NCBI GenBank assembly: GCA_013694745.1
Contig: JACDBU010000136.1
Coordinates: 1-38,701 of the forward strand
DNA length: 38,701 nucleotides
Source of the DNA: Chitinophagaceae bacterium
Lineage (GTDB): Bacteria; Bacteroidota; Bacteroidia; Chitinophagales; Chitinophagaceae
Reading direction: 5' to 3'
Shown: piece by piece, positions 1-8,897 of the stretch
Numbering within the stretch: position 1 is the stretch's first letter
Layout of the letters: each line of letters opens with the position of its first letter
Translations under genes and position numbers: made by a program
Notes under the pieces: model-generated
The model's database searches: none
What the model was told of the DNA's origin: nothing
What the model saw: only the letters and a program-made list of their open reading frames with translations

Positions 1-765
1 ATAAATAAAAAAACAGCGGTCCCGGATGGTAAAACTTTATTGATAACAGACGATCCTTTTGAAGCCTATATAAAAATTGTAAAACACTTTTCTCCTTTTA
101 TCCCGGCAACAAAGAAAATAAGTGATACTGCGGCTATCGATGAAACAGCTGTAATAATGCCTAATGTTTTTGTAGGCAATAATGTATCAATAGGCAGCCG
201 TTCTATTATTCATCCAAATGTTACCATTTACGATAATTGCAAAATTGGCAATGATGTTATCATCCATTCGGGTAGTGTTATCGGCAGCGATGCTTTTTAT
301 TTCAATACTAAAAAAGACCGCAAGGGCTGGTATAAAAAAATGGAAAGCTGCGGAACAGTTGTGATTGAAGACGAAGTGGAGATCGGTGCCAATTGTACCA
401 TTGACCGTGGTGTAAGTGCCGAAACAAAAATTGGCCGTGGAAGTAAACTAGATAATCTCGTACATTTTGGACATGAAGTTGTTACCGGCGAAAATTGTTT
501 GTTCGCGGCCCAGGTTGCAATTGCAGGTTTTGTAACCATTGGCAACGGGGTTACCATCTGGGGACAGGTTGGTATAAGCAAAACATTAAGTATCGGGGAC
601 AATGCTGTAATTATGGCCCAGAGCGGCGTTCCGGGCGATCTTGAAGCGGGTAAAACGTATTGGGGTTCTCCTACGGAAGAAGCCATCGTTAAAAAGAGAG
701 AATTAATTTGGGTAAAAAGGATACCAGAAATCTGGGAGAGAATAAAAAATATGCCTTCCATTTAA
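1..765 (+). CDS. LpxD-family UDP-3-O-acylglucosamine N-acyltransferase (5' partial)
   Basis: The reading frame is open to base 1, so the true start lies upstream; the TTG at 40 given by the ORF track is internal. The visible 254 residues begin at the end of an N-terminal domain (DDPFEAY, typical of the uridine-binding domain junction of LpxD) and continue into a left-handed beta-helix of hexapeptide repeats (for example IGNDVIIHSGSVIGSDAF). The segment HFGHEVVTG corresponds to the region around the catalytic His of LpxD. Known LpxD transfers a 3-hydroxyacyl chain from acyl-ACP to the 2-amino group of UDP-3-O-acylglucosamine in lipid A synthesis. Bacteroidota often carry a second LpxD-like paralog, and no other lpx gene is next to this one, so it may be the paralog and the exact substrate is uncertain. 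Confidence 0.85.
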   Translation: MNKKTAVPDGKTLLITDDPFEAYIKIVKHFSPFIPATKKISDTAAIDETAVIMPNVFVGNNVSIGSRSIIHPNVTIYDNCKIGNDVIIHSGSVIGSDAFYFNTKKDRKGWYKKMESCGTVVIEDEVEIGANCTIDRGVSAETKIGRGSKLDNLVHFGHEVVTGENCLFAAQVAIAGFVTIGNGVTIWGQVGISKTLSIGDNAVIMAQSGVPGDLEAGKTYWGSPTEEAIVKKRELIWVKRIPEIWERIKNMPSI

Positions 766-813
766 AGTAACACGCAAAATTCTATTCCACTATAAAAATA
801 ATTGTTGACCTCC

Positions 814-1911
814 TTAGTTGCCGGGAACATAATCATACGGCAGCATATCACCGATCTTTTCAAAGCCCCAGTAACCATTTGTGGTAACATCAGTTTGATC
901 AAAAAAATATCCGTTTTGTTCGATGATTATGGATTCTCCGGGTGCAACACTAACAGTTGAAACCTGGAAATCTTTTTTTGCTCCCGGATCAAAATCAAAA
1001 TAGGCGGGTTGTGGCTTTGCCTTATTATATATTACTATTACATTGGGTTGGTTGGGTATAAACTCAACTGTTTTCAAACTATCATCCTTTGCGTAATTCA
1101 ATGCCAGGTAAGGATCTTTAACCTGGATAGAAGTTTCCCGGTCATTATTATTTACAAGAAACTGAATCTCGAAACCTTCGCCTGGAAGGGTTCTGTTATA
1201 AAAACTGCGCATGAAGTGCAGCATTGAACCTTTGTACGCAATGTTCCTGTTCCGCTGCCAGGATGCCTGCATATCTGCAGTTCCCTGGATTTCTTCAAAA
1301 AGAGGGTAGCCAATAAATTGTGTTACGTTACTTTCAAAATCATGCGTAAAAGAATCGATAAGGAATTTTATATAGTATCCCAAACCATCATTTACAACAA
1401 CTAATGGTTCATTGGCGATTACTTTTAAACGATTTCTTTTTTTGCTGAAGAAGAATTTCAGCACTTCAGGATTTTTAATAGAGGTTTGCTTACTGAATAT
1501 GCTTTTACCAATAAAATTATCAGTGAATAACTGTCCATATTTTTGCCAGCCATCTTTTACTTCACTGGTAACAATAACGGATACTTCTTCAAGCGATTTT
1601 TCCTTCGGCTTTAAAGCGATCGTCAGATTTTCTTCCAGCGCAGTTGCATTATTGATACGGAGGCTTTCCGTAGTATAACCGGTAAAAGTTATAACAAGAT
1701 CATATCCGCCGTTAGGCAAACTCAAATTAAATTTTCCTTCGGCATTTGTCGCCATACCCAGTGTTGTATTTTGTGCAAATACAGAAGCGCCCTGTAAAGC
1801 ATTGCCGGTATTTTTATCGATCACTTTTCCGCTGATGCTAAAATGTGTAGACTGACAAAACACACCAGCCATTAAAAAAAACTGGAAAAAAAGAAAAGTG
1901 AAATGTTTCAT
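814..1911 (-). CDS. Secreted protein with carboxypeptidase-regulatory-like N-terminal domain
   Basis: The start was moved from 1947 to the ATG at 1911 because MKHFTFLFFQFFLMAGVFCQ is a good signal peptide and the longer form overlaps the upstream SDR gene. The product is 365 residues. After the signal, about 85 residues match the CarboxypepD_reg-like beta-sandwich (ISGKVIDKNTGNALQGASV, then NAEGKFNLSLPNGGYDL), a domain common at the N-terminus of Bacteroidota surface proteins. The remaining 250 residues are not recognised by me; they contain no visible TonB-dependent receptor barrel or protease motif. The ATG lies one base after the stop of the SDR gene, which implies translational coupling. 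Function is unknown; an outer-membrane or periplasmic location is inferred. Confidence 0.75.
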   Translation of the reverse strand: MKHFTFLFFQFFLMAGVFCQSTHFSISGKVIDKNTGNALQGASVFAQNTTLGMATNAEGKFNLSLPNGGYDLVITFTGYTTESLRINNATALEENLTIALKPKEKSLEEVSVIVTSEVKDGWQKYGQLFTDNFIGKSIFSKQTSIKNPEVLKFFFSKKRNRLKVIANEPLVVVNDGLGYYIKFLIDSFTHDFESNVTQFIGYPLFEEIQGTADMQASWQRNRNIAYKGSMLHFMRSFYNRTLPGEGFEIQFLVNNNDRETSIQVKDPYLALNYAKDDSLKTVEFIPNQPNVIVIYNKAKPQPAYFDFDPGAKKDFQVSTVSVAPGESIIIEQNGYFFDQTDVTTNGYWGFEKIGDMLPYDYVPGN

Positions 1912-1912
1912 A

Positions 1913-2902
1913 TTAAGTAAGATGATATTTCTGCTGTAAAGTTGCACAAGTGTGTTTGATACTTTCTTTTACCCGGATGAATTGAAAACCCGGTAAGGCA
2001 CTTAATATTTTTGAATTATCAAAAAAAACTTTAGCCTGTGCAGTTGAGGCAGTTTCCTTTGATACCAGCGGTTCTTTACCCGTGAATTTTGATTTTATTG
2101 CCTCGAGCCGCCAAACCACTTCTGCCAAAAAAGAGGTTACTTTTTTATGCGGAATTTTTTTACCAAAATACTCTGCGATATAAGTAAAAATATCTTTGTA
2201 AGATAAATTTTCGCTGCTCAGTATAAATCTTTGGTTTGTTATTTCACTATTCATTAACAGGATCATCAAAGTGGCAACATCCCTCACATCAACTAAGCCC
2301 GTTATACCTTCGGCAAACCATGGGAACTCTTCATAAGCAGATTTAAAAATTTCAGAAGAACCTTTTGTCCAGTCGCCACCGCCAAGTATCATCGACGGGT
2401 TAACTATTACCCCTTCCAGCCCTTCACTTATTCCGCGCCATACTTCCAACTCCCCTAAATATTTTGATTTACCATAAATGCTATTGCTGCTGTCTTCCGT
2501 CCAATTCATTTCTTCAGTCACCGTCTGGCCTTCTCTTATCCTTCCCAATGCAGAGACAGAACTTACATGAACAATTTTTTTTACACCGGCATCAAGGGCA
2601 GCGTTTACAACATTCGCGGTGCCCTCTATGTTTATTTTAAATAATTTATTTTTGTGTTTAGGACTAAAAGTTACAAAGCCGGCAGCGTGATATACCTGTG
2701 AAATGCCGTCCATGGCTTCTTCCAGCGCAGAAGGATCAAGAATATTGCATTGAACAATTTTTAAATCTTGCGGAAAGCCAGTAAGTGGTGAGGTATTATA
2801 AATGGCTTTTACATTTTCTCCTTTGGCAAGTAACTGGTGGATCAATTCTGATCCAACAAGGCCTGCACCACCCGTAACTAATATATTTCCCTCATGATGC
2901 AT
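1913..2902 (-). CDS. NAD(P)-dependent epimerase/dehydratase (extended SDR)
   Basis: The 329-residue product begins with a Rossmann fold and the nucleotide-binding motif TGGAGLVG at residues 10-17. The catalytic Ser region (VHVSSVSALG, near 111-120) and the YxxxK pair (Y143, K147 in IYGKSK) of short-chain dehydrogenases are all present. The layout fits the extended SDR class that includes dihydroflavonol-reductase-like and NAD-dependent epimerase proteins. The substrate cannot be told from the sequence. It lies 76 bases downstream of the 3-hydroxybutyryl-CoA dehydrogenase gene and one base upstream of the next ORF, so it is probably in a pheS-hbd-SDR transcription unit. Confidence 0.85.
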   Translation of the reverse strand: MHHEGNILVTGGAGLVGSELIHQLLAKGENVKAIYNTSPLTGFPQDLKIVQCNILDPSALEEAMDGISQVYHAAGFVTFSPKHKNKLFKINIEGTANVVNAALDAGVKKIVHVSSVSALGRIREGQTVTEEMNWTEDSSNSIYGKSKYLGELEVWRGISEGLEGVIVNPSMILGGGDWTKGSSEIFKSAYEEFPWFAEGITGLVDVRDVATLMILLMNSEITNQRFILSSENLSYKDIFTYIAEYFGKKIPHKKVTSFLAEVVWRLEAIKSKFTGKEPLVSKETASTAQAKVFFDNSKILSALPGFQFIRVKESIKHTCATLQQKYHLT

Positions 2903-2978
2903 ACTATTTTAATTTTCTTTCAGGAATTATATTATTATTTACTTGGTATCATTCTAAAAAGCTTTCGTTCTATATTGC

Positions 2979-3830
2979 TCACTTTACAGGATAGGAGTAA
3001 AATCCTTTACCGGTTTTTCTCCCAAGATCGCCACTTTTTACTTTATCAATTTGTGTTTGAGAAGGTTCAAAACGCTTTATGTTATTAAATGCTTTGTATA
3101 AACTTTGCGACACGGATAAATTTATATCCATACCAATAAGGTCCATCAATTTAAATGGCCCCATTTTAAATCCTGATGCCTCCATGAGCTTATCTATATT
3201 TTCAAATGTGGCCACACCTTCTTCTGATAATTTCATTGCTTCTAAATAATAATGCCGTGCAACCCGGTTAACTATAAAACCCGGTGCATCATTGCATATC
3301 ACCGGTACCTTATTCATTTTTTCACACAGGTTAAACACTTCCTTTAAAACGGATTCACTGGTTTGTTCACCCTTAACCACTTCAACAAGTTTCATTACAG
3401 GTGCCGGATTAAAAAAATGCATTCCAACAACTCTTTCGGGATGTGATACATTTTTTTGTATTGCTGTTACTGGGAGGGAAGAAGTATTGGTAGCAAAAAT
3501 GGTTGACTTGCTGTTTTGTATTGAGAGAAGATTGAAGAGTGCCGTTTTTGCTTCAATTTTTTCAACAATTGCCTCTATGACAACTTCGGCTATACAATTT
3601 TTATTATCGCTTGTAAACAAGATGCTGTTAAAAAAACTTTCTTTTTGTTGTGGTGTGATCTTTTGTTTATCACATAAAAATTGCAGGCTATTGGTAATAT
3701 TAATTTTTGCTTTTTCCAATATGGAGTCATCAAGATCAAACAAAATAGTTTTGAAACCACTTTGCGCTGACACCTGCGCAATGCCGCTCCCCATTGTACC
3801 GGCGCCACAAACACAAATTGTTTTAATCAT
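2979..3830 (-). CDS. hbd: 3-hydroxybutyryl-CoA dehydrogenase
   Basis: The 283-residue protein has the short two-domain architecture of 3-hydroxyacyl-CoA dehydrogenases. GAGTMGSGIAQ at residues 9-19 is the NAD-binding loop. The conserved MHFFNPAPVMKLVE block supplies the catalytic His138-Glu150 dyad, and NDAPGFIVNRV at 180-190 begins the C-terminal helical dimerisation domain. The family oxidises (S)-3-hydroxybutyryl-CoA to acetoacetyl-CoA, or the reverse, in fatty-acid or butyrate metabolism. The length matches stand-alone Hbd/PaaH-type enzymes and excludes the fused FadB/FadJ type. Its start is 15 bases from the pheS stop, consistent with co-transcription. Confidence 0.9.
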   Translation of the reverse strand: MIKTICVCGAGTMGSGIAQVSAQSGFKTILFDLDDSILEKAKINITNSLQFLCDKQKITPQQKESFFNSILFTSDNKNCIAEVVIEAIVEKIEAKTALFNLLSIQNSKSTIFATNTSSLPVTAIQKNVSHPERVVGMHFFNPAPVMKLVEVVKGEQTSESVLKEVFNLCEKMNKVPVICNDAPGFIVNRVARHYYLEAMKLSEEGVATFENIDKLMEASGFKMGPFKLMDLIGMDINLSVSQSLYKAFNNIKRFEPSQTQIDKVKSGDLGRKTGKGFYSYPVK

Positions 3831-3845
3831 GGTGTTATAGCAAAA

Positions 3846-4895
3846 TTACATTGCACTTGTAAATTGTTTAAGGAACCTCAGGTCGTTCTCGCTAAATAAT
3901 CGCAGATCTTTTATTTGATATTTTAACATCGTAATTCTTTCTATTCCCATACCAAATGCAAACCCCGAATATTTGTTGCTGTCGATACCGCAATTTTCGA
4001 GCAGGTTGGGGTGTGCCATTCCACAGCCTAATATTTCCACCCAGCCGGTATATTTACAAACATTACATCCGGTACCGCCACATATCTGGCAATTGATATC
4101 CATTTCGGCGCTTGGCTCAGTGAAAGGAAAGTAGGAAGGACGAAAACGAATCTTCACCGCTTCATCAAACATTTCCTGTACAAAAAAATACAAGGTCTGT
4201 TTAAGATCAGCAAACGATACATTTTCGGCAATATATAATCCTTCAACCTGGTGAAAAAAGCAATGCGCTCTTGCACTTATTGTTTCATTGCGGTACACCC
4301 GCCCCGGGCAAATTATCCTAATAGGGAGTTTTCCTTTTTCCATTTCCCTGACCTGTACGCTGCTGGTATGCGTCCGCAACATCCATTCTGCCCCTCCCGA
4401 ATCCGGGTGTGAAACATAAAATGTATCATGCATATCTCTTGCAGGATGATGTTGCGGCATATTTAAAGCCGTAAAATTATGCCAGTCATCTTCTATTTCA
4501 GGACCTTCGGCAACGGCAAAACCTAATCGCTGAAAAATTGAAATGATCTTATTCTTTACAATACTTATGGGATGGCGGCTGCCCAGTGGCAAAGCGTCTC
4601 CGGGTAATGTAAAATCAATTGAAGTATGTGCTGTAACCTCCGCATTATTTATTGATGACCCTTTTAACTGGTCATATTTATTTTCTGCGAAAATTTTAAA
4701 GTCATTCAGTAGCTGGCCTAATCCTTTTTTATTTTCGGCAGGAACATTTTTCATTTCTCCCATTAAGCCCTTCACAATACCCTTTGTGCCAAGATATTTT
4801 ATCCGGAATAATTCGGAGGCATTTGTTTCGCCGGGTTCAAATGCATCAATTTCGGTTTTATAAGATTGTATCCTTTCTTTTAATTCTTCCATCAT
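3846..4895 (-). CDS. pheS: Phenylalanine--tRNA ligase alpha subunit
   Basis: The 349-residue protein (348 if the second Met is used) has an N-terminal coiled-coil of about 80 residues that binds tRNA. A class IIc synthetase core follows: RTHTSSVQVR, the motif 2 region GRVYRNETISARAH, and motif 3 GFAFGMGIERITML near the C-terminus. A Cys cluster (CQICGGTGCNVC) sits between motifs 2 and 3, as seen in many PheS proteins. It charges tRNA-Phe as an alpha2-beta2 enzyme with PheT. pheT is not adjacent in this window, so the two subunits are encoded apart here. The gene is divergent from the arginase-fold gene. A TACTTTTG box lies only 3 bases before the first ATG, which would favour the second ATG or a nearly leaderless message. 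Confidence 0.96.
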   Translation of the reverse strand: MMEELKERIQSYKTEIDAFEPGETNASELFRIKYLGTKGIVKGLMGEMKNVPAENKKGLGQLLNDFKIFAENKYDQLKGSSINNAEVTAHTSIDFTLPGDALPLGSRHPISIVKNKIISIFQRLGFAVAEGPEIEDDWHNFTALNMPQHHPARDMHDTFYVSHPDSGGAEWMLRTHTSSVQVREMEKGKLPIRIICPGRVYRNETISARAHCFFHQVEGLYIAENVSFADLKQTLYFFVQEMFDEAVKIRFRPSYFPFTEPSAEMDINCQICGGTGCNVCKYTGWVEILGCGMAHPNLLENCGIDSNKYSGFAFGMGIERITMLKYQIKDLRLFSENDLRFLKQFTSAM

Positions 4896-5006
4896 TACAA
4901 AAGTAAGTTAGAAATGGTAGTTAATTATCCCTATGCAAATCCATTATGAATTTAATACACATTTTAATATGGGATTATATTTTTAGGTTTGCTAAAATTA
5001 TCATGC

Positions 5007-6131
5007 ATGTTTGATCTGCACCAATTTTTACAACCAATTAATGTCGCTCTGTTAAATGACGATGTTGCTTTTAACGACGGGCAGCTCGCCAATTACATAA
5101 TGGCTTACGAAGATGAGCTGCCTGATATTTCTGATACGGATGTTGTGATAGCAGGGGTTAACGATCTGCGGGGAAGCGGCAGCAAGAAAAATGTAAATGC
5201 CTCAGATGCTGTACGCAAACAATTTTACCAGATGAATTTCTGGCATACAGAAGTGCGGATCGCAGATATTGGAAATATTAAAACAGGAGCAACAGTTGCT
5301 GATACCTATGCAGCTGTAAAAACGGTTTTGGCCGAAATACTGAGAATGGGAAAAACGGTTGTGCTGATTGGTGGCAGTCATGATATAACCCTGGCCCAAT
5401 ACTTTGCTTATAAAGAATTAGAACAAATTGTAGAGGCCACCGTTATTGATGCTACTATTGATCTAAAAAGTGATTCAACGATACGAAGTGAAAATTTTTT
5501 GATGGAGATGCTTACGGGCGAGCCCAATCTGGTAAAACATTATAACCATATTGGCTTTCAAAGCTACCTGGTACACCCGCGGATGCTTGAAACCATGGAC
5601 AAACTTAGGTTTGACTGTTACCGGCTTGGCATTGCAAAGGAACAAATAGAAGAAATGGAACCGGTTATCCGTAATACGGATATGCTAAGTTTTGATGTGT
5701 CTGCCATAAAATACAGTGATGCCCCGGCAAACGATTGCAGCCCTAACGGTTTTACAGGTGAAGAAGCGTGTATGCTTTCCCGTTATGCTGGCATGAGCCC
5801 GTTACTGAGCTCCCTGGGTATATATGGGTACAATGCTGATAAAGATGTGCATGACCTTACCGCCAAACAGATCGCACAGATGTTGTGGTACTTCATTGAT
5901 GGCAAAAGCCGCAGTCGCCAGGAATCACTTTTGGCGGAACGTTTCAACTTCAACGAATTTCATACAGCCTTTACAGAAATTGACACCATCTTTCTCCAAA
6001 GTAAAAAAACCGGGAGGTGGTGGATGCAGCTGCCGGATAAAAAAATGATAGCCTGTAGTTATAATGATTATATAAATGCCAGCAACAATCAAATACCGGA
6101 ACGATGGCTGAGGGCGCAGGAGAGGATGTGA
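5007..6131 (+). CDS. Arginase/formimidoylglutamase-fold protein with degraded metal site
   Basis: The ATG at 5007 (MFDLHQFL) is preferred over the TTG at 4989, giving 374 residues. The arginase/deacetylase core is recognisable by three segments in the expected order: VLIGGSHDIT, VIDATIDLK and LSFDVSAIKYSDAPAN. In active ureohydrolases these read GGDHS, DAHxD and SxDxDxxDP and hold two Mn ions. Here the His of DAHxD is Thr and the second Asp of DxD is Ser, while GGDHS has become GGSHD. At least two metal ligands are therefore missing. Such proteins are often labelled formimidoylglutamase in Bacteroidota, but the sequence does not support that activity. No histidine-utilisation genes are nearby. 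It may be a pseudoenzyme or bind metal differently. Confidence 0.75.
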   Translation: MFDLHQFLQPINVALLNDDVAFNDGQLANYIMAYEDELPDISDTDVVIAGVNDLRGSGSKKNVNASDAVRKQFYQMNFWHTEVRIADIGNIKTGATVADTYAAVKTVLAEILRMGKTVVLIGGSHDITLAQYFAYKELEQIVEATVIDATIDLKSDSTIRSENFLMEMLTGEPNLVKHYNHIGFQSYLVHPRMLETMDKLRFDCYRLGIAKEQIEEMEPVIRNTDMLSFDVSAIKYSDAPANDCSPNGFTGEEACMLSRYAGMSPLLSSLGIYGYNADKDVHDLTAKQIAQMLWYFIDGKSRSRQESLLAERFNFNEFHTAFTEIDTIFLQSKKTGRWWMQLPDKKMIACSYNDYINASNNQIPERWLRAQERM

Positions 6132-6144
6132 TGGGGAGGTGAAC

Positions 6145-6236
6145 TGTAAGAGGTTGAGAAGTTCAGAGGTTAAGGTTAAGGTTAAGGTTAAGAGGTTAAG
6201 AAGTGAAGAAGTTAAGAAATTAAGAAATGAAGATGA
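6145..6236. repeat. Low-complexity GGTTAA / GTTAAG repeat tract
   Basis: Four exact tandem copies of GGTTAA occupy 6168-6191. They are flanked by variants such as GAGGTTGAGAAG and GAAGTTAAGAAATTAAGAAATG. From 6165 to about 6244 there is no C on the plus strand. The tract lies between the arginase-fold gene and the S13 peptidase gene. It is open in frame with the S13 gene, which is why the ORF track extends that gene upstream with a VKVKVKVKRLR peptide. Confidence 0.8.
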
Positions 6237-6261
6237 TGTAAACGACGAAAACATAAAGAGT

Positions 6262-7584
6262 ATGAAATTTTTTTATTATTTATTTTTCCTTTCTTATTTC
6301 GTATTTCTTTCCTCCTGTTCCGTTTCAAATCAACTCGCCAAAAGTGCAAAAATACTTATTAGTGATAGCGCTCTTCAGTCGGCTCATACAGGTATTTCTA
6401 TTTATGAACCGGCCACAAATAAATTTTGGTATAAATACCAGGCTGAAAAATATTTTCTCCCGGCCAGTAATACCAAGCTTTTTACTTTATATGCCGGAAT
6501 GAAATATTTGGGTGATAGTTTAACAGGACTTAAAGTAACTGAATACGATGACAGGATAATTATCACACCAACCGGGGATCCTACTTTATTACATCCGGAT
6601 TTTAAACAACATCCTGTTTATGAATTTTTGCAGAATGCTAAAAAAGATTTGTATTCTGGCAAGGATTCGTGGAATGAGAAAGCCTGGGGACCAGGATGGG
6701 CGTGGGATGATTACAATGATGACTACCAGGCTGAAAGATCGGTGTTTCCTGTTTATGGAAATGTAGTCAGGTTTTCGGGCACAAAGACCAATATGCATTA
6801 TTATCCGACCGGCGCTGTAACCTTTGACACGCCAGGCTTTTCACAAACCGGCACAGGACAAAGTTTGAGCCCGGTTGTAAGACAGGTTTCGCAAAATATT
6901 TTTAAAATTGATATAAACGGGAACGATTCAATAAATGTTGATGTACCATTTATTACCTCTGCCAGCCTGGGTTTTAAATTATTGGAAGACAGGCTGCATA
7001 AAAAAATTATCCCAGGTAATTCAGCACCTGGCAGTAAACCGGCGCATGAATCCATTCAATATTCAATTCATTCGCAGCCATCAGATTCTCTTTTTAAAAT
7101 AATGATGTACCGCAGTGATAATTTTTATGCTGAACAAACTTTATTAATGGTTAGCAATGAACGATTGGGTTATATGAATGATAAAAATATCATAGATACA
7201 CTTTTAAAAACTGATTTAAAAAAAATACCTCAGCAACCCCAATGGGTAGATGGCAGCGGCTTAAGCCGTTATAACCTGTTCACCCCCAATGATCTTGTTT
7301 ATATTATCAATAAATTAAAAAACGATTTTGGGCTGGCGCGATTAGAAGTTATTTTACCAACCGGTGGTACGGGGACATTGGCAACATATTATAAAAAAGA
7401 TAGCGGTTTCATTTTTGCAAAAACCGGCTCACTGAGCAACAACATAGCTTTAAGCGGATTTTTGATCACCAGGAAAAATAAATTATTGATTTTTTCGGTG
7501 ATGGTAAATAATTTTAATTCAACACCTGCGTCCGTAAGAAGATCGGTAGAAAAGTTTATTACGCTGCTCAGGCAAAATTGGTAA
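6262..7584 (+). CDS. dacB: D-alanyl-D-alanine carboxypeptidase/endopeptidase, S13 (PBP4/DacB) family lipoprotein
   Basis: The ATG at 6262 was chosen because it begins a lipoprotein signal (MKFFYYLFFL... with lipobox LSSC, Cys19); the upstream 41 residues of the ORF come from a repeat tract. The mature protein has the penicillin-binding triad: SNTK at 69-72 (SxxK, after FLPA), SDN at 285-287 (SxN) and KTG at 387-389. Order and spacing fit class C PBP4, including the large insertion between SxxK and SxN that is typical of S13. Family members trim or cleave D-Ala-containing peptide cross-links in the periplasm. The 440-residue length is usual. The gene ends 10 bases from convergent rarA, with no obvious terminator between them. 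Confidence 0.9.
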   Translation: MKFFYYLFFLSYFVFLSSCSVSNQLAKSAKILISDSALQSAHTGISIYEPATNKFWYKYQAEKYFLPASNTKLFTLYAGMKYLGDSLTGLKVTEYDDRIIITPTGDPTLLHPDFKQHPVYEFLQNAKKDLYSGKDSWNEKAWGPGWAWDDYNDDYQAERSVFPVYGNVVRFSGTKTNMHYYPTGAVTFDTPGFSQTGTGQSLSPVVRQVSQNIFKIDINGNDSINVDVPFITSASLGFKLLEDRLHKKIIPGNSAPGSKPAHESIQYSIHSQPSDSLFKIMMYRSDNFYAEQTLLMVSNERLGYMNDKNIIDTLLKTDLKKIPQQPQWVDGSGLSRYNLFTPNDLVYIINKLKNDFGLARLEVILPTGGTGTLATYYKKDSGFIFAKTGSLSNNIALSGFLITRKNKLLIFSVMVNNFNSTPASVRRSVEKFITLLRQNW

Positions 7585-7594
7585 TTGTAAAAGA

Positions 7595-8872
7595 TCAGTA
7601 ACCATATTTATCTTTCCACCTTTCTTTTAAAAATTTCCTCAATTCATCTTCCCGGGCATTTTTCCCCGGATCATAAAAAGTAGCATTTTTTATTTCGTCG
7701 GGGAGAAATTCCTGTAAAATAAAATTGCTCTCGAAGCTGTGTGCGTATTTATAATCTTTACCGTAATCAAGATTCTTCATCAGTTTGGTTGGTGCATTCC
7801 TGATGTGCAGGGGAACAGGCAAATCGCCATGTTTTTTTACAGCTGCAAATGCTTTTTCTATCGCCATATAGGCTGCATTGCTTTTTGGGGAACTCGCAAG
7901 ATAAGTGGCACATTGGGATAAAATAATTCTTGACTCAGGGTACCCTATCATATTAACCGCCTGGAATGTATTAGTGGCCAGCAATAGCGCATTGGGATTG
8001 GCGTTGCCGATATCCTCACTTGCCAGTATCACCATTCTGCGGGCAATGAATTTTACATCTTCTCCCCCTTCTATCATTCTTGCCAGCCAGTAAACCGCGC
8101 CGTTGGGATCACTGCCACGAATGGATTTTATGAACGCAGAAATGATATCATAATGCTGTTCGCCTTTTTTATCATATAAAGCGGTGCGTTGTTGCGCTAC
8201 CTGCATCACCAGCTCATCTGTGATCTCATTTTTTGTGTCTTTTTTTGCAGGTATGCTAAATTGCGTTGCTACCAGTTCTAAAAGATTATATAATTTTCTT
8301 GCATCACCCCCTGAAATATTTACGAGCGCCTCGGTTTCTTTTAATTCAATTTTTTTGCTTTGCAGGATCTCATCTTTTTTGAGCGCGGTATGTAAAAGCC
8401 CTATAAGCACCATACCATCCAGGGGTTTTAGAACATACACCTGGCAACGGCTAAGCAAAGCGCTGTTTACTTCAAAGGAAGGGTTTTCTGTGGTGGCGCC
8501 TATCAGGGTTATAATGCCTTTTTCTACAGCACCCAGCAAAGCGTCCTGCTGGCCTTTATTAAAGCGATGTATCTCATCAATAAATAAAATGACTTTTTCT
8601 TTTGATTTTGCTATTTCAATTATTTCTCTAACTTCTTTAACGCCGGCAGAGATGGCGCTCAAAGTATAGAACGGAACATTCAGCGTGTGTGCGATAACGT
8701 TAGCTATGGTAGTTTTCCCCGAACCAGGCGGGCCCCATAATATGATCGATGGGATTTTGCCATTTTCTATTGCTGTGCGTAAAATGCTGCCCTTGCCGGT
8801 AAGATGCTGCTGCCCGGCCAGTTCATCCAATGTATTAGGACGCATGCGTTCTGCTAAGGGTGGTAATGCCAA
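7595..8872 (-). CDS. rarA: Replication-associated recombination protein A (AAA+ ATPase)
   Basis: The 425-residue protein starts with the family signature PPLAERMRPNTLDELAGQQHL. It then has Walker A GPPGSGKT (47-54), Walker B VILFIDEIHRF (94-103) and sensor 1 LIGATTENPSF. The C-terminal part contains the RarA tetramerisation region with EDIGNANPNAL and SNAAYMAIEKA. RarA/MgsA acts on stalled replication forks and single-strand gaps. The assigned start is TTG at 8872; the frame is open further upstream without an ATG, and an ATG at codon 10 would cut into the conserved N-terminus. It begins 25 bases after the upstream secreted-protein gene and probably shares its transcript. Confidence 0.95.
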   Translation of the reverse strand: MALPPLAERMRPNTLDELAGQQHLTGKGSILRTAIENGKIPSIILWGPPGSGKTTIANVIAHTLNVPFYTLSAISAGVKEVREIIEIAKSKEKVILFIDEIHRFNKGQQDALLGAVEKGIITLIGATTENPSFEVNSALLSRCQVYVLKPLDGMVLIGLLHTALKKDEILQSKKIELKETEALVNISGGDARKLYNLLELVATQFSIPAKKDTKNEITDELVMQVAQQRTALYDKKGEQHYDIISAFIKSIRGSDPNGAVYWLARMIEGGEDVKFIARRMVILASEDIGNANPNALLLATNTFQAVNMIGYPESRIILSQCATYLASSPKSNAAYMAIEKAFAAVKKHGDLPVPLHIRNAPTKLMKNLDYGKDYKYAHSFESNFILQEFLPDEIKNATFYDPGKNAREDELRKFLKERWKDKYGY

Positions 8873-8897
8873 TTGTATTTTTCTAAAGTGAAGGTAA

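Noticed and set aside
3292-3840. 182-aa plus-strand ORF
   Set aside because: Antisense to 3-hydroxybutyryl-CoA dehydrogenase, which has complete motifs.
4898-4905. TACTTTTG on the minus strand as a pheS promoter
   Set aside because: It sits only 3 bases before the first ATG and lacks a -33 element, so a true -7 box is doubtful.
6139-6261. N-terminal extension of the S13 peptidase ORF (MNCKRLRSSEVKVKVKVK...)
   Set aside because: It is translation of the GGTTAA repeat; the lipoprotein signal begins at the ATG at 6262.
8184-8669. 161-aa plus-strand ORF
   Set aside because: Antisense shadow of rarA, whose Walker motifs and family signature are clear on the other strand.
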